Below, piece by piece: positions 18,819-27,574 of a stretch of DNA of 64,000 bases. Within the stretch, counting starts at the first letter, position 1. Each line of letters begins with the position of its first letter. A program made the position numbers and the translations under genes. Under the pieces are notes generated by a model. That model was not told where the DNA came from. It ran no database searches and saw nothing but the letters and a program-made list of their open reading frames with translations. Where the stretch lies: positions 186,001 through 250,000 of the forward strand of contig NZ_JAVDSL010000002.1 of assembly GCF_031455295.1 (NCBI RefSeq), in the 5' to 3' direction. The stretch comes from Leifsonia sp. 1010. GTDB taxonomy: Bacteria > Actinomycetota > Actinomycetes > Actinomycetales > Microbacteriaceae.

Positions 18819-19781
18819 GCTGCCGAGCGACTCCAGGAAGCTCCGCGTCGGCGCGAAGAACGTCGAGCCGGTCGCCGCGGTGGAGAAGTCGAGAATGCGG
18901 TCGTAGCTGCCCTCCGGGTCACCCACGAACATCCGCTCCAGCATCCGCTCGATCACCCAGAGCGCGCGGGAGTAGCCGATGAAGTAGGTGCCGAACTCGC
19001 CGTGTCCCGGACGGCCGAAGGGCATGTTGTCGCGCAGGATGTCGTGCTCGACCTCTGCCTCGTCGACGATCGTCGCGAGGGTCTTGTGCGACTTCTGGCC
19101 GTGCTCGGCGTCGTCCAGCTCGATGTTCTCGACCTTGGTGCGGCCGATCACGCCCTCCTGCGACGGCACGGGGAGGCGGTTCCACGCCCCCAGGTCGTGC
19201 AGGTACTTCTGCACGACGACGTAGCTGCCGCCCGCGTGATCCGGGTCCTCGTCGCCGACGACGGTCGCCTGCGTCATGTCGCCACCCGCCGGGTTGGCGG
19301 TGCCGTCGACGAAGCCGAGCAGGTCGCGCGCGTCGAAGTAGCGGAAACCGACCACCTCATCCACGACCTCGACAGCACCGGCGAGGGAGTCGAGGAGCTG
19401 GCGCTCCAGCTCGAACGTGAAGTCGCTCCGCTCGGCGCGGATGTGGAACAGCAGGTCGCCCGGCGTCGAGACGGCGGTGTGCACCGACCCGGCGATCTCG
19501 CGGAACGGGTGCAGCTCGCGCGGGAGCGGCATGTCGGTGAGGCGCGGCCAGAGCGTGGCGCCGATCCCGACGTTGCACGAGAGCCGGGCGCCGAGGTCGC
19601 GGAATCCGACCGTCTTCACCTGGTCGGTGATGCCGCCGAGCACATCCTTCACGGTGGCGAGCGCCTCCGGCGTGTCGTCGACCGTCACCACCAGGAAGAC
19701 CGCGGCGCGCGAGAGCGGTGCGTCGACGCTCTGCGGATCGATGGGGACGCGCTGCCAGGGCTGGTCGCCGGTGTTCGCCAT
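18816..19781 (-). CDS. Dyp-type haem peroxidase
   Basis: The 321-residue enzyme shows GFVDGTANPAGGD (the GXXDG motif with the catalytic Asp), QKSHKTLATIVDEAEVEH and RDNMPFGRPGHGEFGTYFIG, the haem-pocket region. It has no Tat signal, so it is a cytoplasmic B-type enzyme using hydrogen peroxide on dyes or phenolic substrates. No encapsulin gene is adjacent. The ATG at 19781 gives the family's usual start. Its last 172 bp are duplicated at 17323-17494, which shows that the insertion occurred at its 3' end and left this copy whole. Confidence 0.92.
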   Translation of the reverse strand: MANTGDQPWQRVPIDPQSVDAPLSRAAVFLVVTVDDTPEALATVKDVLGGITDQVKTVGFRDLGARLSCNVGIGATLWPRLTDMPLPRELHPFREIAGSVHTAVSTPGDLLFHIRAERSDFTFELERQLLDSLAGAVEVVDEVVGFRYFDARDLLGFVDGTANPAGGDMTQATVVGDEDPDHAGGSYVVVQKYLHDLGAWNRLPVPSQEGVIGRTKVENIELDDAEHGQKSHKTLATIVDEAEVEHDILRDNMPFGRPGHGEFGTYFIGYSRALWVIERMLERMFVGDPEGSYDRILDFSTAATGSTFFAPTRSFLESLGS

Positions 19782-19867
19782 GCCGCCATGCTGCCGTATC
19801 GGGGCGTCGCGTCGCCACTCGCCCGGACGCACGGGCGTGCCGTTCCGCTCCGACCTAGGCTGGAGGG

Positions 19868-20746
19868 ATGAGCCTGCCCTCCATCGACACCGCTGTCACC
19901 TATCCCGACGGCGATCTGACCTCCACCGGGACCGTCGTCCTCGTCCAACCGCTGCCGGACGGCCGCTCGGCCGTGGTGCTCGATCGGACGGCGTTCCATC
20001 CGATCGATCCGGTGTGGCCGGATCAGCCCGCCGACGCCGGGACGCTGACCGTCGACGGGCGTGCCTACGAGGTGGTGGATGCGGTGATCGGCGCGACCGA
20101 CGGCACCACCCTGCACGTCGGCGACGCGCCGGTCCGCACGGGAACAGACGGCTGGGCCTTCGTCGTGTGCCACCTGGTCGAGGATGCTGCGGGCATCGAG
20201 CCGGGAGGGGCCGTCGTCGTCAGCGTCGACCCGGCTCGTCGTGGCGCCCTCTCCGCCGGGCACACCGCCTGCCATCTGGCGTCGCTCGCGCTGAACGACG
20301 CGCTCGCCGGCCTGTGGACGAAGGAGGTCGCCGTCGACGGCCGCGGACGCCCGAACTTCGATCAGCTCGCGATCACGAGCTCGCACATCCTCGAGGGCGG
20401 CTCGCTCGACGAGTACCGCATCGGCAAGAGCCTGCGGAAGAAGGGATTCGCGGCGGCCGATCTCCCCGCGCAGCTGGCCGAGGTGACCGCCGCCGCGAAT
20501 CGCACGCTCACCGACTGGATCGCGAGCGGCGCCGCCATCTCGATCGTGCGCGAGGGAGGACGCCAGGGCCTCGGCGACCGGCGCCGCTGGCGGGCCGAGC
20601 TGCCGGAGGGGGCGGTCGAGATCCCGTGCGGCGGCACCCACCTGCGGTCGCTCACCGAGCTCACCGGCGCCGAGATCGCTCTCGACCTCGCCGACGCCGA
20701 GGGTGCCGTCACCGTGACGATGCGCACCACAGCGCACCTCGCGTAA
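19868..20746 (+). CDS. AlaX-like trans-editing alanyl-tRNA deacylase
   Basis: The 292-residue protein is a stand-alone threonyl/alanyl-tRNA synthetase second additional domain. It carries the zinc and catalytic motifs HxxxH (His132-His136 in GHTACHL) and CxxxH (Cys254-His258 in CGGTHL). These proteins hydrolyse mischarged Ser- or Gly-tRNA(Ala). The ATG at 19868 follows TAGGCT by 6 nt, with GGAGGG directly abutting it, too close for normal initiation, so a leaderless start is likely. It is longer than minimal AlaX forms because of an N-terminal beta-barrel. Confidence 0.85.
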   Translation: MSLPSIDTAVTYPDGDLTSTGTVVLVQPLPDGRSAVVLDRTAFHPIDPVWPDQPADAGTLTVDGRAYEVVDAVIGATDGTTLHVGDAPVRTGTDGWAFVVCHLVEDAAGIEPGGAVVVSVDPARRGALSAGHTACHLASLALNDALAGLWTKEVAVDGRGRPNFDQLAITSSHILEGGSLDEYRIGKSLRKKGFAAADLPAQLAEVTAAANRTLTDWIASGAAISIVREGGRQGLGDRRRWRAELPEGAVEIPCGGTHLRSLTELTGAEIALDLADAEGAVTVTMRTTAHLA

Positions 20747-20770
20747 CCCCGCGTCGTCCCTCCCGCCATC

Positions 20771-20825
20771 AGCTCCTGACTTTTTCGGCCTTTCGTCGCC
20801 GAAAACGCGGAAAAACTCAGGAGCT
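20771..20825. repeat. 55-bp imperfect palindrome P4
   Basis: The outer arms 20771-20786 and 20810-20825 pair with one mismatch (AGCTCCTGACTTTTTC outward). An alternative inner stem TTTTCGGC/GCCGAAAA (20782-20789 with 20798-20805) competes for the same T-tract. It lies between the convergent AlaX and NERD genes and probably ends transcription from both sides. Confidence 0.65.
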
Positions 20826-20848
20826 GTCGGCGTGGGTCGGCGTGGTCG

Positions 20849-21610
20849 TCAGTGGGGGAGGAACGGGAGGGCGGCAGCGGCGAGGGCGAGTCCGGCGGCG
20901 AGACCCCAGCCGGCGCGCACCAGCTGCGCGCTGCGCACCTCACGCTCGATCGCGCCGAAGCGCTCCGCGGTATCGCCAGGCGAGGCGACGGTCCGCCAGC
21001 TGGCCGGGTCGTCGAACAGGCGGGCCGCCCGTGCGGCGGTCTCCTCATCCAGAGCCGCCGGCCGGCGGGTGAGCCAGCGCACGAGCCCCTCGGAGTGCAC
21101 CACGGCGGTGCGGACCGGCTTGCGGTGGATGCGTACCTCCTTCGCGCCGACCACTACGATCGCCGCGTGGACGGGCGCTTCGATCCCGGCCCGCATCAGC
21201 AGGCCACGGACGCGCGAGGCCTCGAGGTCGGAGTTCCGCAGGTAGGGCTGCTTGACGCCGTTGACCAGCACGGACCGGTCGTAGACCGACACACGTGCGC
21301 CGCGATGGTGCTTCGTGTTGATGACGAACACGCCGCCCGGGCCGACGACGAGGTGGTCGACATCCGCCTCTCCTGAGCCGACCGGGACGGCGTGGAACGC
21401 AGTCCATCCCTTCGGCAGCCGCCCCAGCGTCGCACCGACCTGGCGCTCGCCCAGAGCACCGGCGAACCACGGCTGGGCGCCAGCCGGAAGCGGATCCATC
21501 CCGAACGCCCGGGCCAGCGGTGAGCGCGGCGGAGCCGCCTCCTGCAGGCGGACCACCTGCTCCATCACGGCCGTCCCGGGGGCGCGGTCTCGCATCCGCT
21601 GTGCACTCAT
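20849..21610 (-). CDS. NERD-domain protein with C-terminal membrane anchor
   Basis: The 253-residue protein holds a nuclease-related domain at roughly 45-165: GERQVGATLGRLP, the acidic site DVDHLVVGPGGVFVINTKHH (endonuclease-like D...K), and VHAAIVVVGAKEV. A hydrophobic helix LVRAGWGLAAGLALAAAALP ends the protein and likely anchors it in the membrane. NERD proteins are predicted nucleases; the role is not known. TAGCGT lies 6 nt before the ATG with no Shine-Dalgarno, the leaderless arrangement. Confidence 0.85.
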   Translation of the reverse strand: MSAQRMRDRAPGTAVMEQVVRLQEAAPPRSPLARAFGMDPLPAGAQPWFAGALGERQVGATLGRLPKGWTAFHAVPVGSGEADVDHLVVGPGGVFVINTKHHRGARVSVYDRSVLVNGVKQPYLRNSDLEASRVRGLLMRAGIEAPVHAAIVVVGAKEVRIHRKPVRTAVVHSEGLVRWLTRRPAALDEETAARAARLFDDPASWRTVASPGDTAERFGAIEREVRSAQLVRAGWGLAAGLALAAAALPFLPH

Positions 21611-21674
21611 CCGGCCACGCTATCGAGCGCACCGGCGGCGCCCCCAGTCCCCGGTCGGGGACGGATCGACGCGG

Positions 21675-21863
21675 CTACCCCTGCCCGGGGGTCCCGTGAG
21701 TGCGGGGGAGTTCGCTGCTGTCGGGGAGACGTTCCTCCAGCGAGTCGTTGTGCTCCTGCACCGCCTCCAGGCGGTCCGTGTCGGTCTTGCCGAGGTCGCT
21801 CACGGCGTCGGTGAGCTCGTCGGCGTCGCGGGGTGCTGCGGTGTCATCCGGTCGATCGGTCAT
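21675..21863 (-). CDS. Small acidic hydrophilic protein
   Basis: A 62-residue product starting MTDRPDDTAAPRDADELTDA with a short helical stretch KTDTDRLEAVQEHNDSLEER. It has no membrane segment or known domain. TACAGT lies 7 nt before the ATG (minus strand), giving a leaderless start and supporting a real gene. The divergent partner at 21971 has the same arrangement. Confidence 0.5.
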   Translation of the reverse strand: MTDRPDDTAAPRDADELTDAVSDLGKTDTDRLEAVQEHNDSLEERLPDSSELPRTHGTPGQG

Positions 21864-21970
21864 GCGGCGCACTGTACCCGCGTCGGTCGCGCCGGCCCAC
21901 GCCCGGCGCCCGGGCCCGGATCGGGGACCCGGTTGACGATTCGCGGCCGGGACGGGCTAGCATGCGGCAC

Positions 21971-22234
21971 ATGAGCCGCATTGAAACCGGGATCGTCTCC
22001 TACACGCTGTCCGGCGACTACTACGCGCGCGTCGGCGCCGACTTCGACACCGAGGCGGTGGATGACGCCATCCTGGCCGAGCTGAACAGGATGCTGCCGC
22101 GCGGCGTCGTGGTGGAGCGCTCCGGGCGTGTGCTCGCCGACGAGGAGGTCGCCGACGAGGCACGCGCCATCGACTGGGAGGCCCTGCTGCGCAGCATCGA
22201 CGTGGATCAGATCCTCGCGGAGCACGGGCGCTGA
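21971..22234 (+). CDS. Hypothetical protein, 87 residues
   Basis: A small soluble, acidic protein beginning MSRIETGIVSYTLSGDYYAR and ending SIDVDQILAEHGR. The ATG at 21971 is chosen because TAGCAT lies 7 nt upstream (leaderless); an ATG nine bases earlier would overlap that hexamer. No family is recognised. It converges on the photolyase gene, with a 19-bp gap that contains a CG-rich inverted repeat. Confidence 0.55.
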   Translation: MSRIETGIVSYTLSGDYYARVGADFDTEAVDDAILAELNRMLPRGVVVERSGRVLADEEVADEARAIDWEALLRSIDVDQILAEHGR

Positions 22235-22253
22235 GCCCGCGGCCGCGGCCGTT

Positions 22254-23630
22254 TCAGCGTGAGCGCTTGACGTCGTCGTAGGCGGCGAGGGCCGCCCTGC
22301 GCGTCTCGGCGAGGTCGACCATCGGCTCGGGGTAGTCCGGAGTGTCCCACTCGGGCACCCAGCGGCGCACGTAGTCGCCGTGCGGGTCGAACTTCTGTCG
22401 CTGCAGCTCCGGGTTGAAGATGCGGAAGTACGGCGCGGCGTCCGCGCCGCTGCCTGCGACCCACTGCCAGTTGAAGGCGTTGTTGGCGGGATCCGCGTCG
22501 ACCAGGGTGTCCCAGAACCACTGCTCGCCGTGGCGCCAGTCGATCAGCAGGTTTTTGATCAGGAACGACGCGGTCACCATGCGCACCCGGTTGTGCATGA
22601 CTCCGGTTCTCCACAGTTCGCGCATCCCCGCATCCACCAGGGGCACGCCGGTGCGACCCTGTTCCCAGGCCCGGAGTGCAGACGGATGCAGCCGCGGCCA
22701 CGGGAAGGAGTCGTACTCGCGATGGATGTTCACGGTCGCCAGGTCCGGGTGCTCGAAGAGCGTGTGATAGGCGAACTCGCGCCAGCCGACCTCCGAGAGG
22801 AAGGTCGACGCGCTCTGGGCCGTGGCGCCCTGGCGCTTCTCGATGGTGGCGTGCCACACCTGGTGCGGACTGAGCTCTCCCCAGCGCAGCCGGGGAGAGA
22901 GGCGCGAGGTCGCATCCACACCGGGTACGTCGCGCTGCTCGCGGTAGTCGCCGAGATCGTCGGCGAGAAAGCGCTTCAGTTGCTCGTGCGCCGCCTTCTC
23001 GCCCGGTTCCCAGGTCTCGCGCAGGCCGCCAGCCCAGTCAGGATGCGTCGGCAGGAACCCGAGGTCGTCGAGCGCCACGGTCTCGAGGGACCGGGGCGCG
23101 GTTCCTCCAGGCACTTCACGGGGCGCGGGTCCGGGTTTCCGCGGCGCGGGGGCCGCGAGACAGGCCCGCCAGAACGGCGTGTAGACCGAGAACGGGGTGT
23201 CCTGCCCGGTCCGGATCGTCCACGGCTCGAAGAGCAGGTTGGCGGCGAAGCTCGTGGCCTCGACGCCCGATGCACGTGCCGCGGTCTTCACCGCTTCGTC
23301 GATGCGCCGCTCCGCCCCGCCGTAGCGCCGGTTCCAGAAGATCGCGGACGCGTGGGTCTCGCGCAGCACCGTCTCGATCACGGTCTCGCTCCGCCCGCGC
23401 AGCAGGACGAGGCCGGCGCCCAGGCGCTCCAGCGACTCGGTCAGCGACGCCAGACTGTGGTGCAGCCACCACCGGCTGGCGGCGCCGGGCGTCCGGAGCT
23501 CCGGCGTCTCGTCGTCCCACACGAAGACGCAGAGCACCGGGCTGCCGGTCTGGATGGCCGCGTGCAGAGCGGGGTTGTCCGCGATCCGCAGGTCGTCGCG
23601 GAACCAGACGACCGCCGGGCGGTCGCTCAC
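22254..23630 (-). CDS. phrB: Deoxyribodipyrimidine photolyase
   Basis: The 458-residue flavoprotein repairs UV pyrimidine dimers with light. The N-terminal antenna domain begins VSDRPAVVWFRDDLRIADNP, and the FAD domain shows GWREFAYHTLFEHPD, MHNRVRMVTASFLIKNLLIDW and NAFNWQWVAGSGADAAPYFR, typical of class I CPD photolyases. The GTG at 23630 overlaps the upstream metallo-hydrolase stop (GTGA), indicating co-translation. Length is normal. Confidence 0.93.
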   Translation of the reverse strand: MSDRPAVVWFRDDLRIADNPALHAAIQTGSPVLCVFVWDDETPELRTPGAASRWWLHHSLASLTESLERLGAGLVLLRGRSETVIETVLRETHASAIFWNRRYGGAERRIDEAVKTAARASGVEATSFAANLLFEPWTIRTGQDTPFSVYTPFWRACLAAPAPRKPGPAPREVPGGTAPRSLETVALDDLGFLPTHPDWAGGLRETWEPGEKAAHEQLKRFLADDLGDYREQRDVPGVDATSRLSPRLRWGELSPHQVWHATIEKRQGATAQSASTFLSEVGWREFAYHTLFEHPDLATVNIHREYDSFPWPRLHPSALRAWEQGRTGVPLVDAGMRELWRTGVMHNRVRMVTASFLIKNLLIDWRHGEQWFWDTLVDADPANNAFNWQWVAGSGADAAPYFRIFNPELQRQKFDPHGDYVRRWVPEWDTPDYPEPMVDLAETRRAALAAYDDVKRSR

Positions 23631-24265
23631 AGGTCGAGGGAGTCGCCGGGCTCCAGCGGGTAGAAGGTGCCGCCGTTCTGCTCGGTCGCCCATGCCAGGC
23701 GCCCGTTCGACATGTCCTTGCCCGCCCGGGAAAGTACCATCTCGTGGATGGGGAAGGCGCGCTTCGGCTTCACCGCGAGCACGTAGTCCATGGTCTCGGC
23801 GATCTTCATCCAGGGGGCGCCGGCGGGGGCGGCCAGCACATCCACCTCGACGCCCTCCGGGGCCGAGAACGAGTCGCCCGCGTAGTAGAGCACGTCGTTG
23901 ACGAGCACTCCGACGTTGTCGACCACCGGGATGCTCTCGTGGATGACGGCGTGGCGCCCGCCGAAGAAGCGGAGGGTGAACGGGCCGGCCTCCACCGTGT
24001 CACCGGGGTGGACGACCGTGATGTCGAAGTCGGAGGCGGCGGCGGCCACGCCTTCCGGGCCGAAGATCGTCACGTCGGGGGAGAGGTCGAGAACGCGATT
24101 CAGCTGCTCCGGGGTCCAGTGGTCGGGGTGCTCGTGCGTGATGACCACGGCGACGGCGTTCGCGGTGTCGGTGAGCGGAGAGGTGAAGCTGCCCGGGTCG
24201 ACGAACAGCTTCTGTCCGTCCTGCTCGAGGAGGAGGCCGGCGTGCTCGAACTTGGTGAGTCTCAT
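23627..24265 (-). CDS. Metallo-beta-lactamase fold hydrolase
   Basis: The 212-residue protein has the metal motif HxHxDH in VVITHEHPDHW, further ligands in GGRHAVIHESIP and LYYAGDSFSAP, and a C-terminal His in KRAFPIHEMVLS. It belongs to the UlaG/L-ascorbate lactonase-like branch of small metal-dependent hydrolases. The substrate is unknown. It is the first gene of a pair with the photolyase and diverges from the copper ATPase. Confidence 0.85.
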   Translation of the reverse strand: MRLTKFEHAGLLLEQDGQKLFVDPGSFTSPLTDTANAVAVVITHEHPDHWTPEQLNRVLDLSPDVTIFGPEGVAAAASDFDITVVHPGDTVEAGPFTLRFFGGRHAVIHESIPVVDNVGVLVNDVLYYAGDSFSAPEGVEVDVLAAPAGAPWMKIAETMDYVLAVKPKRAFPIHEMVLSRAGKDMSNGRLAWATEQNGGTFYPLEPGDSLDL

Positions 24266-24322
24266 GGTTCCCAGGAAATACCGGATGGGATGCGCATGCA
24301 AGGACGACACGTTTGAGGAATA

Positions 24323-24337
24323 TACCCCTAGGGGGTA
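24323..24337. promoter_or_regulatory. CsoR-like copper operator
   Basis: TACCCCTAGGGGGTA is a near-perfect dyad 15 bp before the ATPase start and matches the G/C-tract palindromes bound by CsoR copper sensors in actinobacteria. A possible -10, TACCGT (24336-24341), overlaps it, so bound repressor would block transcription. No csoR gene is in the window. Confidence 0.6.
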
Positions 24338-24351
24338 CCGTTGCTCGTGAC

Positions 24352-26445
24352 ATGGACGAGAAGAACGAGCACACGACGGTCCACGACCACGGCGAGCACG
24401 ATCACGCTGCGCACGACCACTCCGGTCACGCGGAGCACGAGCACGCCGCACACGATCACGCCGGGCACGACCATTCCGGTCATGCGGGCCACGACCCCGC
24501 GATCTTCAAGCGGAAGTTCTGGCTGACGCTGGTCTTCACCATCCCGACGCTGGTCTTCTCGCAGGGCCTCCAGGAGATCCTCGGGCTCGACGGGCCGCGC
24601 TTCCCGGGCAGCCAGTACATCCCCGCGGTCTTCGGCGTCATCATCTTCTTCTACGGCGGGCTCGTCTTCCTGCGCGGCGCCGTGGACGAACTGAGAGCCA
24701 AGCAGCCGGGCATGATGACCCTGATCTCGCTGGCCATCGTGGTCGCCTTCGGCTACAGCGTCGCCGTGACCCTGGGCCTCCCCGGCATGGACTTCTGGTG
24801 GGAACTCGCCACCCTGATCCTGATCATGCTGCTCGGTCACTGGATCGAGATGTCCGCCGTCATGGGCGCACAGGACGCGCTCGGCGAGCTCGCCAAGCTC
24901 CTGCCCGACACGGCCGAGCGGCTGCCCGACATCCACGCCGAGCCCGTCTCCGTACCGGTCTCCGAGCTGCGCGTCGGCGAGCTGGTCCGCGTCCGTCCCG
25001 GATCGGCCGTGCCCGCCGACGGCGAGATCGTCGACGGCCGCAGCGATCTGGATGAGTCCCTCCTCACCGGGGAGTCGAAGCCGGTGACGCGCGGGCCGGG
25101 GGAGCAGGTCGTCGCCGGAAGCATCTCGGGGAGCGGCTCACTCGTCGTCCGGGTCGGGCGCACGGGCGGGGACACCGCGCTCGCCGGCATCATGAAGCTC
25201 GTCGCGGACGCCCAGGCCAGCAAGTCGGGCACCCAGGTGCTCGCCGACCGCGCGGCCGCGTGGCTGTTCTACGTCGCGCTCGCCGTCGCCACCGTCACCC
25301 TGATCGCGTGGACGCTGCTGCGGCCGGGTGACCCCGCGTTCATTCTCGAGCGGGTCGTCACCGTGCTCATCATCGCGTGCCCGCACGCGCTCGGCCTCGC
25401 CATCCCGCTGGTCGCCCAGATCTCCACCGCCATCGGCGCCCGCAACGGGCTGCTGATCCGTGACCGTCACGCCATGGAGGACGCCCGCCGCGTCGACGTC
25501 GTCCTCTTCGACAAGACCGGGACGCTCACCGAGGGCCGCCAAGGCGTGGCCGCGGTGGTCGCCGACGACGGCGATGCCGACGCCCTGCTCGCGCTCGCCG
25601 CGTCCGTGGAGGCGCCGGCGGAGCACCCGATCGGCGCCGCCATCGTCCGCGAGGCGCGTCAGCGCGGCCTGACGATCGAGCCGGTGTCCGGGTTCGAAGC
25701 CCTCGGGGGACGCGGAGCCGCCGCGACCGTCGACGGCGAGCGGGTCGCCGTCGGCGCCCCCCGGTTGCTGACCGAGGGCGGCCTGACCCCCGGGGACGCG
25801 GTCCGCGCGGGCGCCGACCGGGCCTCGGCCGAGGGACAGACCGTCGTCTACGTCCTGCGCGGCGACCGTGTCGCCGGCATGATCGCGCTCGCCGATGTCG
25901 TCCGACCGGAGTCGCGGGAGGCCGTCCGGTCGCTGCGGGATCGCGGTGTCCGGGTCGCCATGCTGACCGGCGACGCGCAGGCCGTGGCCGACGCTGTCGC
26001 CGCCCAGCTGGGCATCGACGAGGTGTTCGCCGAGGTCCTGCCCGGGGACAAGTCCGGCACGGTGGCCCGGCTCCAGGCGGACGGCTCCCGCGTGGCCATG
26101 GTCGGTGACGGCGTCAATGACGCCCCGGCCCTCGCGCAGGCGGACGTCGGGATCGCGATCGGCGCCGGCACAGACGTGGCCATCGAGTCGGCCGGGGTCG
26201 TCCTCGCCTCCAGCGACCCGCGCGGCGTCGCGAAGGTGATCACACTCTCCGCCGCGACCTACCGGAAGATGCTGCAGAACCTAGCCTGGGCGACCGGCTA
26301 CAACGTGATCGCGCTGCCGCTGGCGGCGGGTGTCGCGATCGGGGTCGGCATCGTGGTGTCGCCCGCGTTCGGCGCGGTGCTCATGTCGCTCTCGACGATC
26401 GTGGTCGCGATCAACGCCCAGTTGCTGCGACGCGTCCGTCTCTGA
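24352..26445 (+). CDS. copB: Copper-translocating P1B-type ATPase, CopB-like (CPH motif)
   Basis: The 697-residue pump starts with a 48-residue His-rich tail (16 His, in HDH/HEH/GHD runs) that probably binds metal. It lacks a CXXC metal-binding domain. The translocation motif is IIACPHALGL: CPH rather than CPC, which defines the CopB class exporting Cu or Ag. Phosphorylation site DKTGTLTEG, TGES-loop LLTGESKPVT and hinge GDGVNDAPALAQADVGIA are intact. Eight TM helices are expected. The CsoR-like dyad upstream supports copper induction. Confidence 0.92.
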   Translation: MDEKNEHTTVHDHGEHDHAAHDHSGHAEHEHAAHDHAGHDHSGHAGHDPAIFKRKFWLTLVFTIPTLVFSQGLQEILGLDGPRFPGSQYIPAVFGVIIFFYGGLVFLRGAVDELRAKQPGMMTLISLAIVVAFGYSVAVTLGLPGMDFWWELATLILIMLLGHWIEMSAVMGAQDALGELAKLLPDTAERLPDIHAEPVSVPVSELRVGELVRVRPGSAVPADGEIVDGRSDLDESLLTGESKPVTRGPGEQVVAGSISGSGSLVVRVGRTGGDTALAGIMKLVADAQASKSGTQVLADRAAAWLFYVALAVATVTLIAWTLLRPGDPAFILERVVTVLIIACPHALGLAIPLVAQISTAIGARNGLLIRDRHAMEDARRVDVVLFDKTGTLTEGRQGVAAVVADDGDADALLALAASVEAPAEHPIGAAIVREARQRGLTIEPVSGFEALGGRGAAATVDGERVAVGAPRLLTEGGLTPGDAVRAGADRASAEGQTVVYVLRGDRVAGMIALADVVRPESREAVRSLRDRGVRVAMLTGDAQAVADAVAAQLGIDEVFAEVLPGDKSGTVARLQADGSRVAMVGDGVNDAPALAQADVGIAIGAGTDVAIESAGVVLASSDPRGVAKVITLSAATYRKMLQNLAWATGYNVIALPLAAGVAIGVGIVVSPAFGAVLMSLSTIVVAINAQLLRRVRL

Positions 26446-26471
26446 CGGCCGGCCGTCTGCTCCGACGCACC

Positions 26472-26500
26472 GGCGCCCCGCCTTCGGCAGGCGGGGCGCC
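26472..26500. terminator. Hairpin after the copper ATPase
   Basis: A perfect 12-bp stem GGCGCCCCGCCT/AGGCGGGGCGCC with a 5-nt loop lies 26 bp past the stop. There is no T-run, as is common for actinobacterial hairpin terminators. Confidence 0.6.
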
Positions 26501-26521
26501 GCCTGTGCCATCATCGGGTCC

Positions 26522-27424
26522 GTGACCGCACTCCCGCGGGCCGTGGTCGTCGCGGTCAACCCCATGGCGTCCTTCGGCCACCGCCGCGAGGTCGGCCCGC
26601 GTGTCGTCGAGCGCCTGCGCGACGCCGGTCACCGCGTCGTCGCGATGGGGGAGGCGAACATCGAGCTGCTCCGTCGCGAGACCGCCCGCGTGCTGGCGGA
26701 CGGCGCCGACGCGCTCGTCGTCGTGGGCGGCGACGGGATGGCCAACCTCGGCATCGACCTCGTCGCGAACACGCGCATTCCGCTCGGCATCGTCCCCAGC
26801 GGCACCGGCAACGACCTCGCCGACGGCCTCGGCATCCCGATCGACGACACGGAGGCGGCCATCGACCGGCTCCTGGATGCGCTGCAGCGCGAGCCGCGCA
26901 CGATCGACGCCGGAACGATCCGCCACGGCGAACTGACCACGTGGTTCGGTTGTGTCGTCTCCGCCGGTTTCGACGCGACGGTCAACGAGCGCGCCAATCT
27001 GATGTCGCGACCGCGGGGCCGCAGCCGCTACATCATCGCGCTTCTCCGAGAGCTCGCGACGCTGAGACCGCGGCCTTACCGCATCCACGCCGACGGCCGC
27101 ACGATCGAGGTGGATGCCATGCTCGTCTCGGTCGCCAACAACCGCTCGCTCGGCGGCGGCATGCGCATCGTCCCGGACGCGGACCTCTCCGACGGCCTCC
27201 TCGACTTCTTCATCGTCGGGCCGATGTCGCGCGTGCGCTTCCTCCGCATGTTCCCGAAGGTCTTCCGTGGTGAGCACACCGGCCTTCCGGAGGTCAGCAT
27301 CCTCCGTGTCGCGTCGGTGCGGATCGAGGCGGAGGGCGTCATCGCCTACGCCGACGGCGAGCGCATCGGACCGCTCCCGGTGGAGGTCTCGGTCGCCGCC
27401 GGCGCGCTCCGGGTGCTCGCCTAA
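26522..27424 (+). CDS. Diacylglycerol kinase family lipid kinase
   Basis: The 300-residue protein has the DAGK catalytic core: AVVVAVNPMASFGHR, VVVGGDGMANLGID (GGDG nucleotide loop), GIVPSGTGNDLADGLGIP and NNRSLGGGMRIVPDADLSDG. Such enzymes phosphorylate diacylglycerol or related lipids at the membrane. It starts with GTG at 26522; CATCAT 7 nt upstream may be a -10 of a leaderless transcript. Length is normal. Confidence 0.9.
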   Translation: MTALPRAVVVAVNPMASFGHRREVGPRVVERLRDAGHRVVAMGEANIELLRRETARVLADGADALVVVGGDGMANLGIDLVANTRIPLGIVPSGTGNDLADGLGIPIDDTEAAIDRLLDALQREPRTIDAGTIRHGELTTWFGCVVSAGFDATVNERANLMSRPRGRSRYIIALLRELATLRPRPYRIHADGRTIEVDAMLVSVANNRSLGGGMRIVPDADLSDGLLDFFIVGPMSRVRFLRMFPKVFRGEHTGLPEVSILRVASVRIEAEGVIAYADGERIGPLPVEVSVAAGALRVLA

Positions 27425-27452
27425 GCGACGCGCCCGGGACGCCGGCCCCGTT

Positions 27453-27482
27453 TTGGCACAGCACGCCCATCTGTGGCATGAT
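27453..27482 (+). promoter_or_regulatory. tRNA-Glu promoter
   Basis: TTGGCA (27453-27458) and CATGAT (27477-27482) are separated by 18 bp and end 16 bp before the tRNA, a suitable distance for a short 5' leader. Confidence 0.55.
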
Positions 27483-27498
27483 CTTCTAGTTGCCAGAC

Positions 27499-27574
27499 GG
27501 CCCCATCGTCTAGCGGCCTAGGACGTCGCCCTCTCACGGCGGTAACGCGGGTTCAAATCCCGCTGGGGTCACCA
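27499..27574 (+). tRNA. tRNA-Glu (anticodon CTC)
   Basis: The 76-nt gene folds into a full cloverleaf: acceptor GGCCCCA with TGGGGTC (one G-U), D-arm GTCTAGCGGCCTAGGAC, anticodon stem TCGCC/GGCGG enclosing loop CTCTCAC (anticodon CTC, reads GAG) and T-arm GCGGGTTCAAATCCCGC. CCA is encoded. It resembles bacterial tRNA-Glu throughout. Confidence 0.95.

Noticed and set aside
17323-18990. Site-specific integrative element using the dyp 3' end as attachment site
   Set aside because: The repeats are long (172 bp) and only about 90% identical, and no integrase or excisionase is present, so only recombination of unknown mechanism is claimed.
18816-19781. Encapsulin cargo pair with the dyp peroxidase
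   Set aside because: No encapsulin shell gene is adjacent, and the C-terminus (SFLESLGS) does not look like an encapsulin targeting peptide.
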